Origin: Phaeobacter sp. 22II1-1F12B
GTDB lineage: Bacteria > Pseudomonadota > Alphaproteobacteria > Rhodobacterales > Rhodobacteraceae
Assembly (NCBI RefSeq): GCF_002210165.1
Contig: NZ_AQQP01000004.1
Span: forward strand, 248,001-312,000
DNA: 64,000 nucleotides
Direction of reading: 5' to 3'
Under the pieces are notes generated by a model that made no database searches, was not told where the DNA came from, and saw only the letters and a program-made list of their open reading frames with translations. Positions 24,633 through 32,855 of the stretch are shown piece by piece (position 1 is the stretch's first letter; every line of letters begins with the position of its first letter). The position numbers and the translations under genes were made by a program.

Positions 24633-27168
24633 GATCGCGGCTGAAATGACCCGGGCGCTGGATGCGCTGCCGCGCGGGGCAAGCGCGATTTCGGATCTCT
24701 CGGATCACCTGCTGGACGCGATGGAGCGTGGCTGGGTCTGGGGCTCGCTTCTGTATTCGTCGTCCTATGTGCGCACCGGTCACCTGCTGCTGGGCATGCT
24801 GAAAACACCTGCCCTGCGTAACATTCTGAAAACCATGTCGCCGGAGCTGGGCAAGATCGGCCCAGACGATCTGGCGGATAATTTCAACAAGATCACCGAT
24901 GGATCGCCCGAGGAACATCAGCACGCGCAGGATGGCTCGACCACAGGTGGCGGTGTGGAACCCGGCGAGGCGAGCGGTGCGCGGTCGGCGCAGATGGGCG
25001 GGACCGAGGCGCTGGACCAGTTCTGCACCGATCTGACCGAGCAGGCCCGCAATGGCGAAATAGACCCTATCGTGGGGCGTGACGAGGAAATCCGTCAGAT
25101 CGTCGATGTGCTGATGCGGCGGCGGCAGAACAATCCGATCCTTACCGGCGAGGCGGGCGTGGGCAAGACCGCCGTGGTCGAGGGTTTCGCGCTGCGCATC
25201 GCGCGGGGCGATGTGCCGCCAGCGCTGAAGGACGTGCGCCTGCTGGTGCTGGACGTGGGCCTGTTGCAGGCCGGGGCCAGCATGAAGGGCGAATTCGAGA
25301 ACCGGCTGCGGCAGGTCATCGACGAGGTTCAGGCCAGCCCGACTCCTATCGTGATGTTCGTGGACGAAACCCACACGCTGGTCGGCGCTGGTGGCGCGGC
25401 AGGCACGGGCGACGCGGCCAACCTGCTGAAACCGGCGCTGGCGCGGGGCACGCTGCGCACCATCGGCGCGACCACCTGGGCCGAATACAAGAAATACATC
25501 GAGAAAGACCCGGCGCTGACCCGGCGTTTCCAGGTCGTTCAGGTGGATGAACCGGATATTCCCAAGGCGATCCTGATGATGCGCGGCATTGCCTCGATGC
25601 TGGAAAAGCATCATCGCGTGCAGGTGCTGGACGAAGGGATCGAGGCGGCAGTAACGCTCTCGGCGCGGTATATCCCGGCGCGGCAGCTGCCCGACAAGTC
25701 GGTCAGCCTGCTGGATACAGCCTGCGCCCGCGTGGCGGTGTCGCAGCACGCGGTGCCTGCCGAGGTGGATGACAGCCGCCGCCGGATCGAGGCGCTGGCG
25801 ACTGAGCTGGAGATCATCGGACGCGACGAGACCGCAGGCTATGACGTGGCGGACCGGCGTGAGGCGGTGACAGCTGCGAAAGAGAGCGAAGAGGCGCGGC
25901 TGGCCGAGCTGACCGGGCGCTGGGACAAGGAAAAGGCCGTGGTCGAGGCGATCCTCGATCTGCGCGCAAAACTGCGCGAGGGTGCGCAGCCGGTGGATGT
26001 GGATCTGGCCGGGGGAGAACCGGCGGCCGAAGTCGCAGAGGCATCGGATGCGCCCGCCAGCCCGATCAGCGAAGAAGACCGCGCGCGCCTGATTGCAGAG
26101 CTGAAAGCCAAGAACGCCGAACTGGTCGAATTACAGGGCGACAGCCCGCTGATCCTGCCCATTGTCGATCATCAGGCGGTGGCGAGCGTGGTCGGCGACT
26201 GGACCGGTATCCCTGTCGGCCGCATGGTCAAGGACGAGATCGAGACCATTCTGGAACTGGAAGACCATCTGGCCAAGCGCGTGATCGGTCAGGACCACGC
26301 GATGAAGATGATCGCCAAACGCATCCAGACCTCGCGCGCGGGGCTGGACAACCCGAGCAAGCCCATCGGTGTCTTCCTGCTGGCAGGCACCTCGGGCGTG
26401 GGTAAGACCGAAACTGCGCTGGCGCTGGCCGAGGTGCTTTACGGCGGTGAGCAGAACGTCATCACCATCAACATGTCCGAGTACCAAGAGGCGCATTCCG
26501 TGTCCTCGCTGAAAGGCGCGCCTCCGGGCTATGTCGGCTATGGCGAAGGCGGGGTGCTCACAGAGGCGGTGCGGCGCAAACCCTATTCGGTGGTGCTGCT
26601 GGACGAGGTCGAAAAGGCGCACCCGGATGTGCACGAGATCTTTTTCCAGGTCTTCGACAAGGGCGTGATGGAAGACGGCGAGGGCCGCAGCATCGATTTC
26701 AAGAACACGCTGATCCTGCTGACCTCGAACGCAGGGAGCGACATGATTATGGATATGTGCGCCGATCCCGAGCTGATGCCCGAACCCGAGGGCATTGCCA
26801 AGGCGCTGCGCGATCCTCTGCTGAAGATCTTCCCTGCGGCGCTTTTGGGGCGTCTGGTCACGATCCCCTATTACCCGCTCAGCCCCCATATGATCGCCGA
26901 GATCACCAAGCTGCAGTTGAACCGGATCAAGAAGCGTGTCGCCGAAAGCCATGGTGTGCCGTTCGAATATTCCGACGCGGTGGTCGATACGATTGTCGAG
27001 CGTTGTCAGGAGCTTGAAAGCGGCGGACGGATGATCGACGCGATCGTTACCAACACCATGCTGCCCGAGATTTCGGCCGAGTTTCTGCGCCGGATGATGG
27101 AGGGCAAGGAGATCAAGAAAGTCGCCATCGACGTGGCGGATGGCGATTTCACCTACAGCTTCGAATGA
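24436..27168 (+). CDS. clpV: T6SS sheath-recycling AAA+ ATPase ClpV (TssH)
   Basis: This 910-residue class-1 ClpB-like AAA+ protein is of the ClpV branch. The N-domain ([35 protein letters not shown]) recognises the TssC N-terminal helix. The first Walker A is GEAGVGKT (from residue 238) and the second is GTSGVGKT (from residue 651), with a coiled-coil M-domain between. The second module carries [11 protein letters not shown]. Its job is to disassemble contracted sheath. GGGAAGG precedes the ATG, which supports this start although it lies inside the open tssG frame. A GC hairpin follows the gene. Confidence 0.97.
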   Translation: MTEISRVSLFGKLNKLGYQAVEGATVFCKMRGNPYVEVVHWMHQILNGQDSDMHRIIDHYDLDPGKIAAEMTRALDALPRGASAISDLSDHLLDAMERGWVWGSLLYSSSYVRTGHLLLGMLKTPALRNILKTMSPELGKIGPDDLADNFNKITDGSPEEHQHAQDGSTTGGGVEPGEASGARSAQMGGTEALDQFCTDLTEQARNGEIDPIVGRDEEIRQIVDVLMRRRQNNPILTGEAGVGKTAVVEGFALRIARGDVPPALKDVRLLVLDVGLLQAGASMKGEFENRLRQVIDEVQASPTPIVMFVDETHTLVGAGGAAGTGDAANLLKPALARGTLRTIGATTWAEYKKYIEKDPALTRRFQVVQVDEPDIPKAILMMRGIASMLEKHHRVQVLDEGIEAAVTLSARYIPARQLPDKSVSLLDTACARVAVSQHAVPAEVDDSRRRIEALATELEIIGRDETAGYDVADRREAVTAAKESEEARLAELTGRWDKEKAVVEAILDLRAKLREGAQPVDVDLAGGEPAAEVAEASDAPASPISEEDRARLIAELKAKNAELVELQGDSPLILPIVDHQAVASVVGDWTGIPVGRMVKDEIETILELEDHLAKRVIGQDHAMKMIAKRIQTSRAGLDNPSKPIGVFLLAGTSGVGKTETALALAEVLYGGEQNVITINMSEYQEAHSVSSLKGAPPGYVGYGEGGVLTEAVRRKPYSVVLLDEVEKAHPDVHEIFFQVFDKGVMEDGEGRSIDFKNTLILLTSNAGSDMIMDMCADPELMPEPEGIAKALRDPLLKIFPAALLGRLVTIPYYPLSPHMIAEITKLQLNRIKKRVAESHGVPFEYSDAVVDTIVERCQELESGGRMIDAIVTNTMLPEISAEFLRRMMEGKEIKKVAIDVADGDFTYSFE

Positions 27169-27178
27169 CTTTGAAACG

Positions 27179-27205
27179 CCGGGGGCCGCGATTTGCGGCC
27201 CCCGG
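27179..27205 (+). terminator. Strong hairpin between clpV and the ion-channel gene
   Basis: A perfect 11-bp stem, CCGGGGGCCGC / GCGGCCCCCGG, with a five-base loop starts 11 bases after the clpV stop. No T-run follows, so it may attenuate or protect mRNA rather than fully terminate. It would separate a core T6SS segment from the channel and sheath-fusion segment. Confidence 0.5.
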
Positions 27206-27267
27206 TGACACGCCGAACGGCGATACGAACAGGCAGACGGCAATAGCCGCATAGAAGGTTAAGACAA

Positions 27268-28134
27268 GTGACCCTTAGCGACGCAGAGGACGACCGGCAG
27301 ATGAGCTTGCAGGACAAGGTGCGGAAACTGGTCGAGACCGACCGTTTCACGAACGCGGTGATGACCGTCATCATCATCAACGCGATCACCCTTGGGCTGT
27401 CGACCTCTGAATCGGTGATGAGCTCCATCGGTCCGATTATCGAGATGGTCGATGATATCGCGCTGGCGATCTTCGTGGTCGAGCTTGCGCTCAAGTTCTA
27501 TGCCTACCGGCTGCGTTTCTTCAAAAGCGCGTGGAATATTTTCGATCTCTGCGTGGTGACGGTTGGTCTCTTGCCCTCGGGCGGGGGCATGTCGGCGCTG
27601 CGGGGGCTGCGGGTGATCCGCGCCATGCGGCTCTTGTCGGTGATCCCGCAGATGCGGGCGGTGGTTCAGGCGCTGCTGGATGCGTTGCCCGGCATGGGCG
27701 CGGTGATCATCATGATTTCCATCGTGTTCTATGTCTTTGGCGTGATGGCGACGCTGATGTATGGCGACACCTTCCCGGAATGGTTCGGCACGCTGGGCCG
27801 GTCGCTTTATTCGCTGTTCCAGATCATGACGCTTGAGTCCTGGTCGATGGGCATCGTGCGCCCGGTGATGGAGGTCCATCCCTCGGCATGGCTGTTCTTT
27901 GTGCCGTTTATCGTGATCACCTCTTTCTCGGTGCTCAACCTGTTCATCGGTCTTCTGGTCAACACCATGCAGACGGCGGTGGAAGAGGAAACCGAGGCCG
28001 AGTTCGAAAAGCTGCGGGACCTCGTCAAGAGCGAGACCGACATCGTGGCCGAGAATGTGAGCGAGCTTCACGCCGAGCTGCGCGCCTTGCGGGCAGAGCT
28101 GGCCGAGCAGAGGGGGACGGGCGATGTCCGATAA
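27268..28134 (+). CDS. Voltage-gated sodium-channel-like ion transporter (NaChBac type)
   Basis: This 288-residue protein has six membrane segments. S2/S3 carry VVELALKFYAY and SAWNIFDLCVV, and S4 has arginines every third residue (SALRGLRVIRAMRLLSV, about residues 109-125). The pore loop has the bacterial Nav selectivity filter TLESWSM (188-194), and S6 is SVLNLFIGLLVNTMQ. The C-terminal 40 residues form a heptad-rich helix (VSELHAELRALRAELAEQ) like the tetramerising bundle of NaChBac. The ORF starts at GTG 27268, with GAAGG upstream; an ATG at 27301 is an alternative. It sits inside the T6SS operon and overlaps the sheath-fusion gene by 11 bases, so translation is probably coupled. Confidence 0.93.
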   Translation: MTLSDAEDDRQMSLQDKVRKLVETDRFTNAVMTVIIINAITLGLSTSESVMSSIGPIIEMVDDIALAIFVVELALKFYAYRLRFFKSAWNIFDLCVVTVGLLPSGGGMSALRGLRVIRAMRLLSVIPQMRAVVQALLDALPGMGAVIIMISIVFYVFGVMATLMYGDTFPEWFGTLGRSLYSLFQIMTLESWSMGIVRPVMEVHPSAWLFFVPFIVITSFSVLNLFIGLLVNTMQTAVEEETEAEFEKLRDLVKSETDIVAENVSELHAELRALRAELAEQRGTGDVR

Positions 28135-31100
28135 TTCGCAGAAGTTCATCGCGCGCAATCGGGCGCCTCGGGTTCAGATCGAATATGACGTCGAACTCTA
28201 CGGCTCTGAAAAGAAGGTTCAGCTGCCCTTTGTCATGGGGGTGATGAGCGACCTGTCCGGCAAGTCTAAGGTCGAGCAGCCCTCGGTCTCGGAGCGGAAA
28301 TTCCTTGAGATCGATGCGGATAATTTCGATGAGCGGATGAAGGCGATGCAGCCGAGGGCCGCGTTCAGCGTGCCGAACACGCTGACTGGCGACGGCAACC
28401 TGAGTGTCGATCTGACCTTTGAAAAGATGGACGATTTCTCGCCTGCCGCGATTGCCGCCAAGATCGAGCCTTTGCAGGCGCTGTTGCAGGCGCGGACCGA
28501 GCTTAGCAATCTCATGGCCTACATGGATGGTAAGACCGGGGCCGAGACGCTGATCGAGAAGATTCTTGCCGATCCGTCGCTGCTCGCCGCTGTTTCGGGC
28601 GGCGGTGCCACGGCTCCCGATCAGCAGGCGGCGCTCGACAGCCTGCGAGATGCGATGCCGGTGGAGACGGCGGAAGACGATGGATCGGCGTCGGTGCTGG
28701 ACGGGCTGAGGGCCTCAACCCCGGAAGACGCCGCGCCGGACAGGTCGACGGAGGATGCGCTGGCTTCGCTGGCCGGTCAGGCGGTTGCGGACGTCGCCGA
28801 AGATGACGGTTCTGCCACGCTCGACGCCCTGCGCGCGGCGGCTCCGGAAGCGGCAGTGGAGGATGACGGGTCTTCCGCTCTGGACGCATTGCGTGCGTCT
28901 GCTTCTGAGGATGCCGTAGAAGAGGATGCTTCTGCATCCGTTCTTGACGCGATGCGTTCCGACGCGCCCGACGAGGCGGCTCCGGATACCGCTGCCGATG
29001 ACGCGCTGGCCTCGCTGGCTGGACAAACGGTTGAGGAAGTTGCGGCGGATGACGGTGCTGCTGCGCTGGACGCATTGCGTGCGGTGGAGACAGAGGAAAC
29101 CGTGGAGGAGGATGCTTCTGCATCAGTTCTGGACGCGATGCGCTCCGACGCACCCGCCGAGGCGGCTCCGGATACCACTGCCGATGACGCGCTGGCTTCG
29201 CTGGCAGGGCAAACGGTTGAGGAGGACGCGGCGGATGACGGTCCGTTTGCGCTGGATGCTTTGCGTGCGGTGGAGACTGAAGCAGAGCCCCATGATGACG
29301 GCTCTGCGGCATTGGATGCTTTGCGGGCGGTAGAAGCGCCGGATGACACGGAAGACGAGAGCGCATCCTCTGTGCTGGACGCGATGCGCACCTCAGCCCC
29401 GGCCGAGGAAACCCCGGATCGTTCAGTGGACGATGCCCTGACTTCTCTGGCCGGTCAGCCGGAACAAGGGGTTGCCGAGGAGGACGCCTTCTCGGCCTTG
29501 GATGACCTGCGGGACATCGAACCGCAGGAGGAAGCCGAAGTGGATGATGCCGCATCGGCCTTGGATGCCCTGCGGGAGGCGACACCGGCTGAGAGCGCGC
29601 CAGACCGTTCGGCCGATGATGCGCTTGCCGGTCTTGCGGATCTTGGATTGGACGAGGAACCGGAAGACGATGGAACCGTTGCGGCGCTTGCAAGCCTCGC
29701 GCAGGCTGAGGTGTCGGCGCCGGACGCGGACGCGACGGATGACGCGCTTGCTGGTCTGGCCGGGATGGACGTTGACGACGCACCGCAAGAGGACGGCTCG
29801 GCTGCGGCGCTGGAAAGCCTGGCGCACGCGGAAGTATCCGAGCCCGAGGCGGATGACGGGCTTGACGATCTGTTGGGCGGGCTGGTCGCCGAACCGGAAG
29901 CAGCGGGCGAAGATGACGGGTTGGATGATCTACTTGGGACCACTGATCCCGTCCCAGAGGATGCGTCTGTGGTCGCTGACTTTAGCGATAGTGATCTGTC
30001 TGAGGTCGCTTTGGACAGTGATGCTGAAGAGGGTCTGGACGACCTGATGGGCGATATCTCCGGCCGTGCCGAGGAAGGTGCGTCCGATGACGAGGGTCTC
30101 GATGACCTCCTTGGCGGGTCGGACGAGGCTGTTGTCGCCGAGGTGGAGTCGGACGGGTTGGACGATCTGCTCGGCGGGCTGGATGACTCGCCGGAGAGTG
30201 TCGAAGCGGACCTGACGGCGCAGGAAACAGAGGCGTCCGGGGTTGAGACTGACATCGGGTCGGCGGGCGACGATCTGGACGATCTTCTGGGAGGTTTCGA
30301 GGAGGGCCCCGCGACCAGCGATGCAGAGGATCTGGCGTCTACTCCGGTAGGTGAAGCGAGCGAGGAAGCTCCCCGATCTGACGAGTTTGATGATCTGTTG
30401 GGCGGCGAAGAGATTGCGTCGGAACCTGCCAGCGATGACGGTCTTGATGATTTACTCGGGTCGGATGCTAGCGATGATGCAAGCGACCTGTCGGCCAGCG
30501 AGAGCGAGGCTGGAGGGGCTGAAACTGACGGGTTCGACGATCTGCTTGGAGGTCTGGACGACACGCCGGATCAGGCTGCGGATGACGGTCTGGATGATTT
30601 TCTGGACGGTGTCATCGATGAGCCGGAAGCTGAGACGACAGGTCAGGTCATGGACGAGCCTGATGGTTTCGACGACTTGCTTGGCGGGTCGGACGATGCG
30701 TCGGGTGCCGTTGAGGATGATGCGCTCTCGGGAAGTGTCGGCGATGATGCAGAGGTCGGGTCGGACGGTCTGGATGATCTGCTCGGGGGCGGGGGAAATA
30801 CTGCCGAAGACGGACTCGATGACCTGCTCGGCGGGTTGGATGATGAAATCGCAACTCCTGACGACGATACGTCCGAGGCCGACGGTCTCGACGATCTTCT
30901 CGGGGACGCGGATGATAGTGCCGATGGTGGGCTGGATGACCTGCTCGGTGGGTTGGATGAAGACCCTGCAGCGGCTGGCGAAGAAACATCTGAGGCGGAC
31001 GATCTCGACGATCTGCTTGGCGGTCTTGGCGATGATGATACGGACGCGGGTGGCCTCGACGATATTGCCGCGGGCGGAGAGAGCGGCGGCGGCGCGGCCC

Positions 31101-32791
31101 TTGCGGAGCCGGAATTCGCCTACGGAACGATGAGCTCGGCGCGGCCGGATGCCGAGGCTCTCAAGCGCAAGAGGTTCCGGATTGCCCTGTTCGGCGATTT
31201 TTCGGGCCGGGCTGCGCGGGGGGTCATCGAAACCGGTGACGGGCTGGCGAGCCGCGCGCCGATCATACTCGATCCGGATACGGTCGAGGATGTGATCAAG
31301 CGGTTTGGCACCACGCTGGTGCTGCCCATCGGCAAGGATGGCGCCGGGGTCGAGGTGAAACTTTCGGAGCTGGACGACCTGCACCCAGACGAGCTTTATG
31401 AAAACGTCGAGCTGTTCTCGGAGCTGGTCGGGCTGCGCGGGCAGCTGGGCATGGGCGCGACGGCGGAGAACGCGGCCAAGCGTCTGCGGCAATGGGCCGA
31501 GACGCATGGCACCTATGCCGCACCCCCAAAGACACGCGCAGGCGGCAGCGCGGTGCGCGCCGACCTGAAGATGAGCGAGTTCCAGAAGCTGATCGGGGAT
31601 ACCTCGGGCAGTCTCACACAGGCCTCGCCGATCGAGGATCTGATGGCGCGTGTTGTCGGGCCGCATATCCGGGCGATCCCGGATGCGGATGCGGTGGCGA
31701 TGCAGAAGGCGGTGGATGAATCGCTGTCGGCGGCGATGCGGCTGGTGCTGCATCACCCCGAGTTCCAGTCGCTTGAGGCGCAGTGGCGCTCTCTCGACCT
31801 GATCGCGCGCAGCATCGAGGTGGACGATACGCTTGACGTGGTGCTTTACGACGTCTCGGCCGAGGAAATCGCCGTGGATCTGGCGAGCGCCGACGATCTT
31901 TCGGAAAGCGGGCTGGTGCGTTTGCTGACCGGCGAACCGCTCGACGAGGAAAACGGGCGCGGTGGGTATTCGGCGATGTTCGGGCTGTACAGCTTTGAGG
32001 AAACCCCGCCGCATGCGGAACTGCTGGGCCGGATCGCGCGGGTGGCGGCCCATGTGGACGCGCCTTTCTTTGCCGCGATGACGCCCGGGTTCATGGACGT
32101 GGACAAGAAGGAGCGTCATCCGCTGGTGGCCGAGGCCTGGGATACGCTGCGCGGGATGAGCGAGGCAAAATACCTTGGTCTTGTTTCCCCGCGTTTCATG
32201 CTGCGCCGACCCTATGGCGCGAAATCCGAACCGATCTATGAGTTCGAGTTCGAGGAATTCACCATGAAATCGGGCCTTGGCGGCATGCTCTGGGCGAACC
32301 CGGTCGTGCTGGTCGCGATCCTGATGGCCAAGTCGTTCAAGGAGAACGGTAAATCCATGGGGCTTGGGTCGATCATGTCGCTGGGCGACATCCCCTATCA
32401 CTTTGTGAACGACCGTTATGGCGATCAGGTCCAGCTGCCCTGCACCGAGCGTAATCTGACGCAGGACAAGGTGGAAAAGGTCATGGCGCGGGGCTTTATG
32501 CCGGTCGTGTCGATCAAGGGGCGCGATGAAATCCGGCTTGCATCATTCCAGTCGGTCGGCGGCGGAGAGATCCTTGGGCCGTGGTCGGGCGAAGTGCCGC
32601 CCGAACCTTCGCCGCCCAAGGTGGTGCGGGCCGAACGCCCGGCGCCCGCCGCGACAGAGGAACCGACGGAAGAGGCCGGGGCAGGGGATGACGATCTGGA
32701 TTCGCTGCTTGCCGGGTTCGAGGACCTTGGCGGCGGAGACGATGCGGAAGACGTGGACGCGGACCTGGCCGCTTTGCTGGACGATCTGTGA
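28124..32791 (+). CDS. Giant TssB - acidic repeat linker - TssB/TssC-like sheath fusion protein
   Basis: This is a 1555-residue protein. Residues 1-160 are a near-copy of TssB (QKFIARNRAPRVQIEYDVEL; AYMDGKTGAETLIEKIL). Residues about 165-575 hold degenerate repeats built from ALDALR, SVLDAMR and DALASLAGQ units, including a 62-residue tandem duplication. Residues about 575-990 hold about 16 copies of an LDDLLG-type motif in very acidic sequence. Residues about 1013-1140 are a second TssB-like domain (RFRIALFGDFSGRAARG; DELYENVELFSEL). Residues about 1170-1480 are TssC-like (LHHPEFQSLEAQWRSLDLIA; MLRRPYGAKSEPIYEFEFEE). The usual last about 110 residues of TssC are absent; the tail is acidic with DDDLDSLLAGFEDL. 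It may cap, nucleate or tether the sheath. It sits between the channel gene and vgrG. Confidence 0.93.
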   Translation: MSDNSQKFIARNRAPRVQIEYDVELYGSEKKVQLPFVMGVMSDLSGKSKVEQPSVSERKFLEIDADNFDERMKAMQPRAAFSVPNTLTGDGNLSVDLTFEKMDDFSPAAIAAKIEPLQALLQARTELSNLMAYMDGKTGAETLIEKILADPSLLAAVSGGGATAPDQQAALDSLRDAMPVETAEDDGSASVLDGLRASTPEDAAPDRSTEDALASLAGQAVADVAEDDGSATLDALRAAAPEAAVEDDGSSALDALRASASEDAVEEDASASVLDAMRSDAPDEAAPDTAADDALASLAGQTVEEVAADDGAAALDALRAVETEETVEEDASASVLDAMRSDAPAEAAPDTTADDALASLAGQTVEEDAADDGPFALDALRAVETEAEPHDDGSAALDALRAVEAPDDTEDESASSVLDAMRTSAPAEETPDRSVDDALTSLAGQPEQGVAEEDAFSALDDLRDIEPQEEAEVDDAASALDALREATPAESAPDRSADDALAGLADLGLDEEPEDDGTVAALASLAQAEVSAPDADATDDALAGLAGMDVDDAPQEDGSAAALESLAHAEVSEPEADDGLDDLLGGLVAEPEAAGEDDGLDDLLGTTDPVPEDASVVADFSDSDLSEVALDSDAEEGLDDLMGDISGRAEEGASDDEGLDDLLGGSDEAVVAEVESDGLDDLLGGLDDSPESVEADLTAQETEASGVETDIGSAGDDLDDLLGGFEEGPATSDAEDLASTPVGEASEEAPRSDEFDDLLGGEEIASEPASDDGLDDLLGSDASDDASDLSASESEAGGAETDGFDDLLGGLDDTPDQAADDGLDDFLDGVIDEPEAETTGQVMDEPDGFDDLLGGSDDASGAVEDDALSGSVGDDAEVGSDGLDDLLGGGGNTAEDGLDDLLGGLDDEIATPDDDTSEADGLDDLLGDADDSADGGLDDLLGGLDEDPAAAGEETSEADDLDDLLGGLGDDDTDAGGLDDIAAGGESGGGAALAEPEFAYGTMSSARPDAEALKRKRFRIALFGDFSGRAARGVIETGDGLASRAPIILDPDTVEDVIKRFGTTLVLPIGKDGAGVEVKLSELDDLHPDELYENVELFSELVGLRGQLGMGATAENAAKRLRQWAETHGTYAAPPKTRAGGSAVRADLKMSEFQKLIGDTSGSLTQASPIEDLMARVVGPHIRAIPDADAVAMQKAVDESLSAAMRLVLHHPEFQSLEAQWRSLDLIARSIEVDDTLDVVLYDVSAEEIAVDLASADDLSESGLVRLLTGEPLDEENGRGGYSAMFGLYSFEETPPHAELLGRIARVAAHVDAPFFAAMTPGFMDVDKKERHPLVAEAWDTLRGMSEAKYLGLVSPRFMLRRPYGAKSEPIYEFEFEEFTMKSGLGGMLWANPVVLVAILMAKSFKENGKSMGLGSIMSLGDIPYHFVNDRYGDQVQLPCTERNLTQDKVEKVMARGFMPVVSIKGRDEIRLASFQSVGGGEILGPWSGEVPPEPSPPKVVRAERPAPAATEEPTEEAGAGDDDLDSLLAGFEDLGGGDDAEDVDADLAALLDDL
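28922..29293 (+). repeat. Tandem 186-bp (62-residue) repeat inside the sheath-fusion linker
   Basis: Two adjacent copies begin GAGGATGCTTCTGCATC at 28922 and 29108, an offset of exactly 186 bases. They stay nearly identical through the segments encoding SVLDAMRSDAP, DDALASLAGQTVEE and ALDALRAVETE. More degenerate copies lie before (about 28690-28840) and after (about 29360-29500). The near-identity at DNA level indicates recent duplication of coding repeats. Confidence 0.75.
29845..31075 (+). repeat. LDDLLG-motif repeat region in the sheath-fusion linker
   Basis: The coded protein repeats GLDDLLGGLDD-like units separated by 10-45 acidic residues. I count 16 recognisable copies (L/F-D-D-L/F-L/M-G/D) and one degenerate copy near the end. 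At DNA level the units are only approximate (GATGATCTGCTCGG variants), so this is a protein-motif array rather than a satellite. Related DDLL motifs occur in the FHA protein at 35830-37335. Confidence 0.75.
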
Positions 32792-32855
32792 TCCAGTTCA
32801 TTGAACGAACGCGCCACTGCGTATCTGGTGGTCAGCGTATTGAGAGGGAAGCCCT

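Noticed and set aside
27268-28134. The channel as a potassium channel or mechanosensitive channel
   Set aside because: The filter is TLESWSM, not TVGYG, and the protein has a six-segment voltage-sensor plan with S4 arginines.
29845-31075. Regularly spaced repeats that could suggest a CRISPR array
   Set aside because: The repeats are degenerate at DNA level, vary in spacing and encode an in-frame protein motif; no cas genes are present.
30452-32401. A 649-codon minus-strand frame opposite the sheath-fusion gene
   Set aside because: Its sequence mirrors the repeat linker and the TssC-like domain in antisense; no recognisable domain or ribosome site was found.
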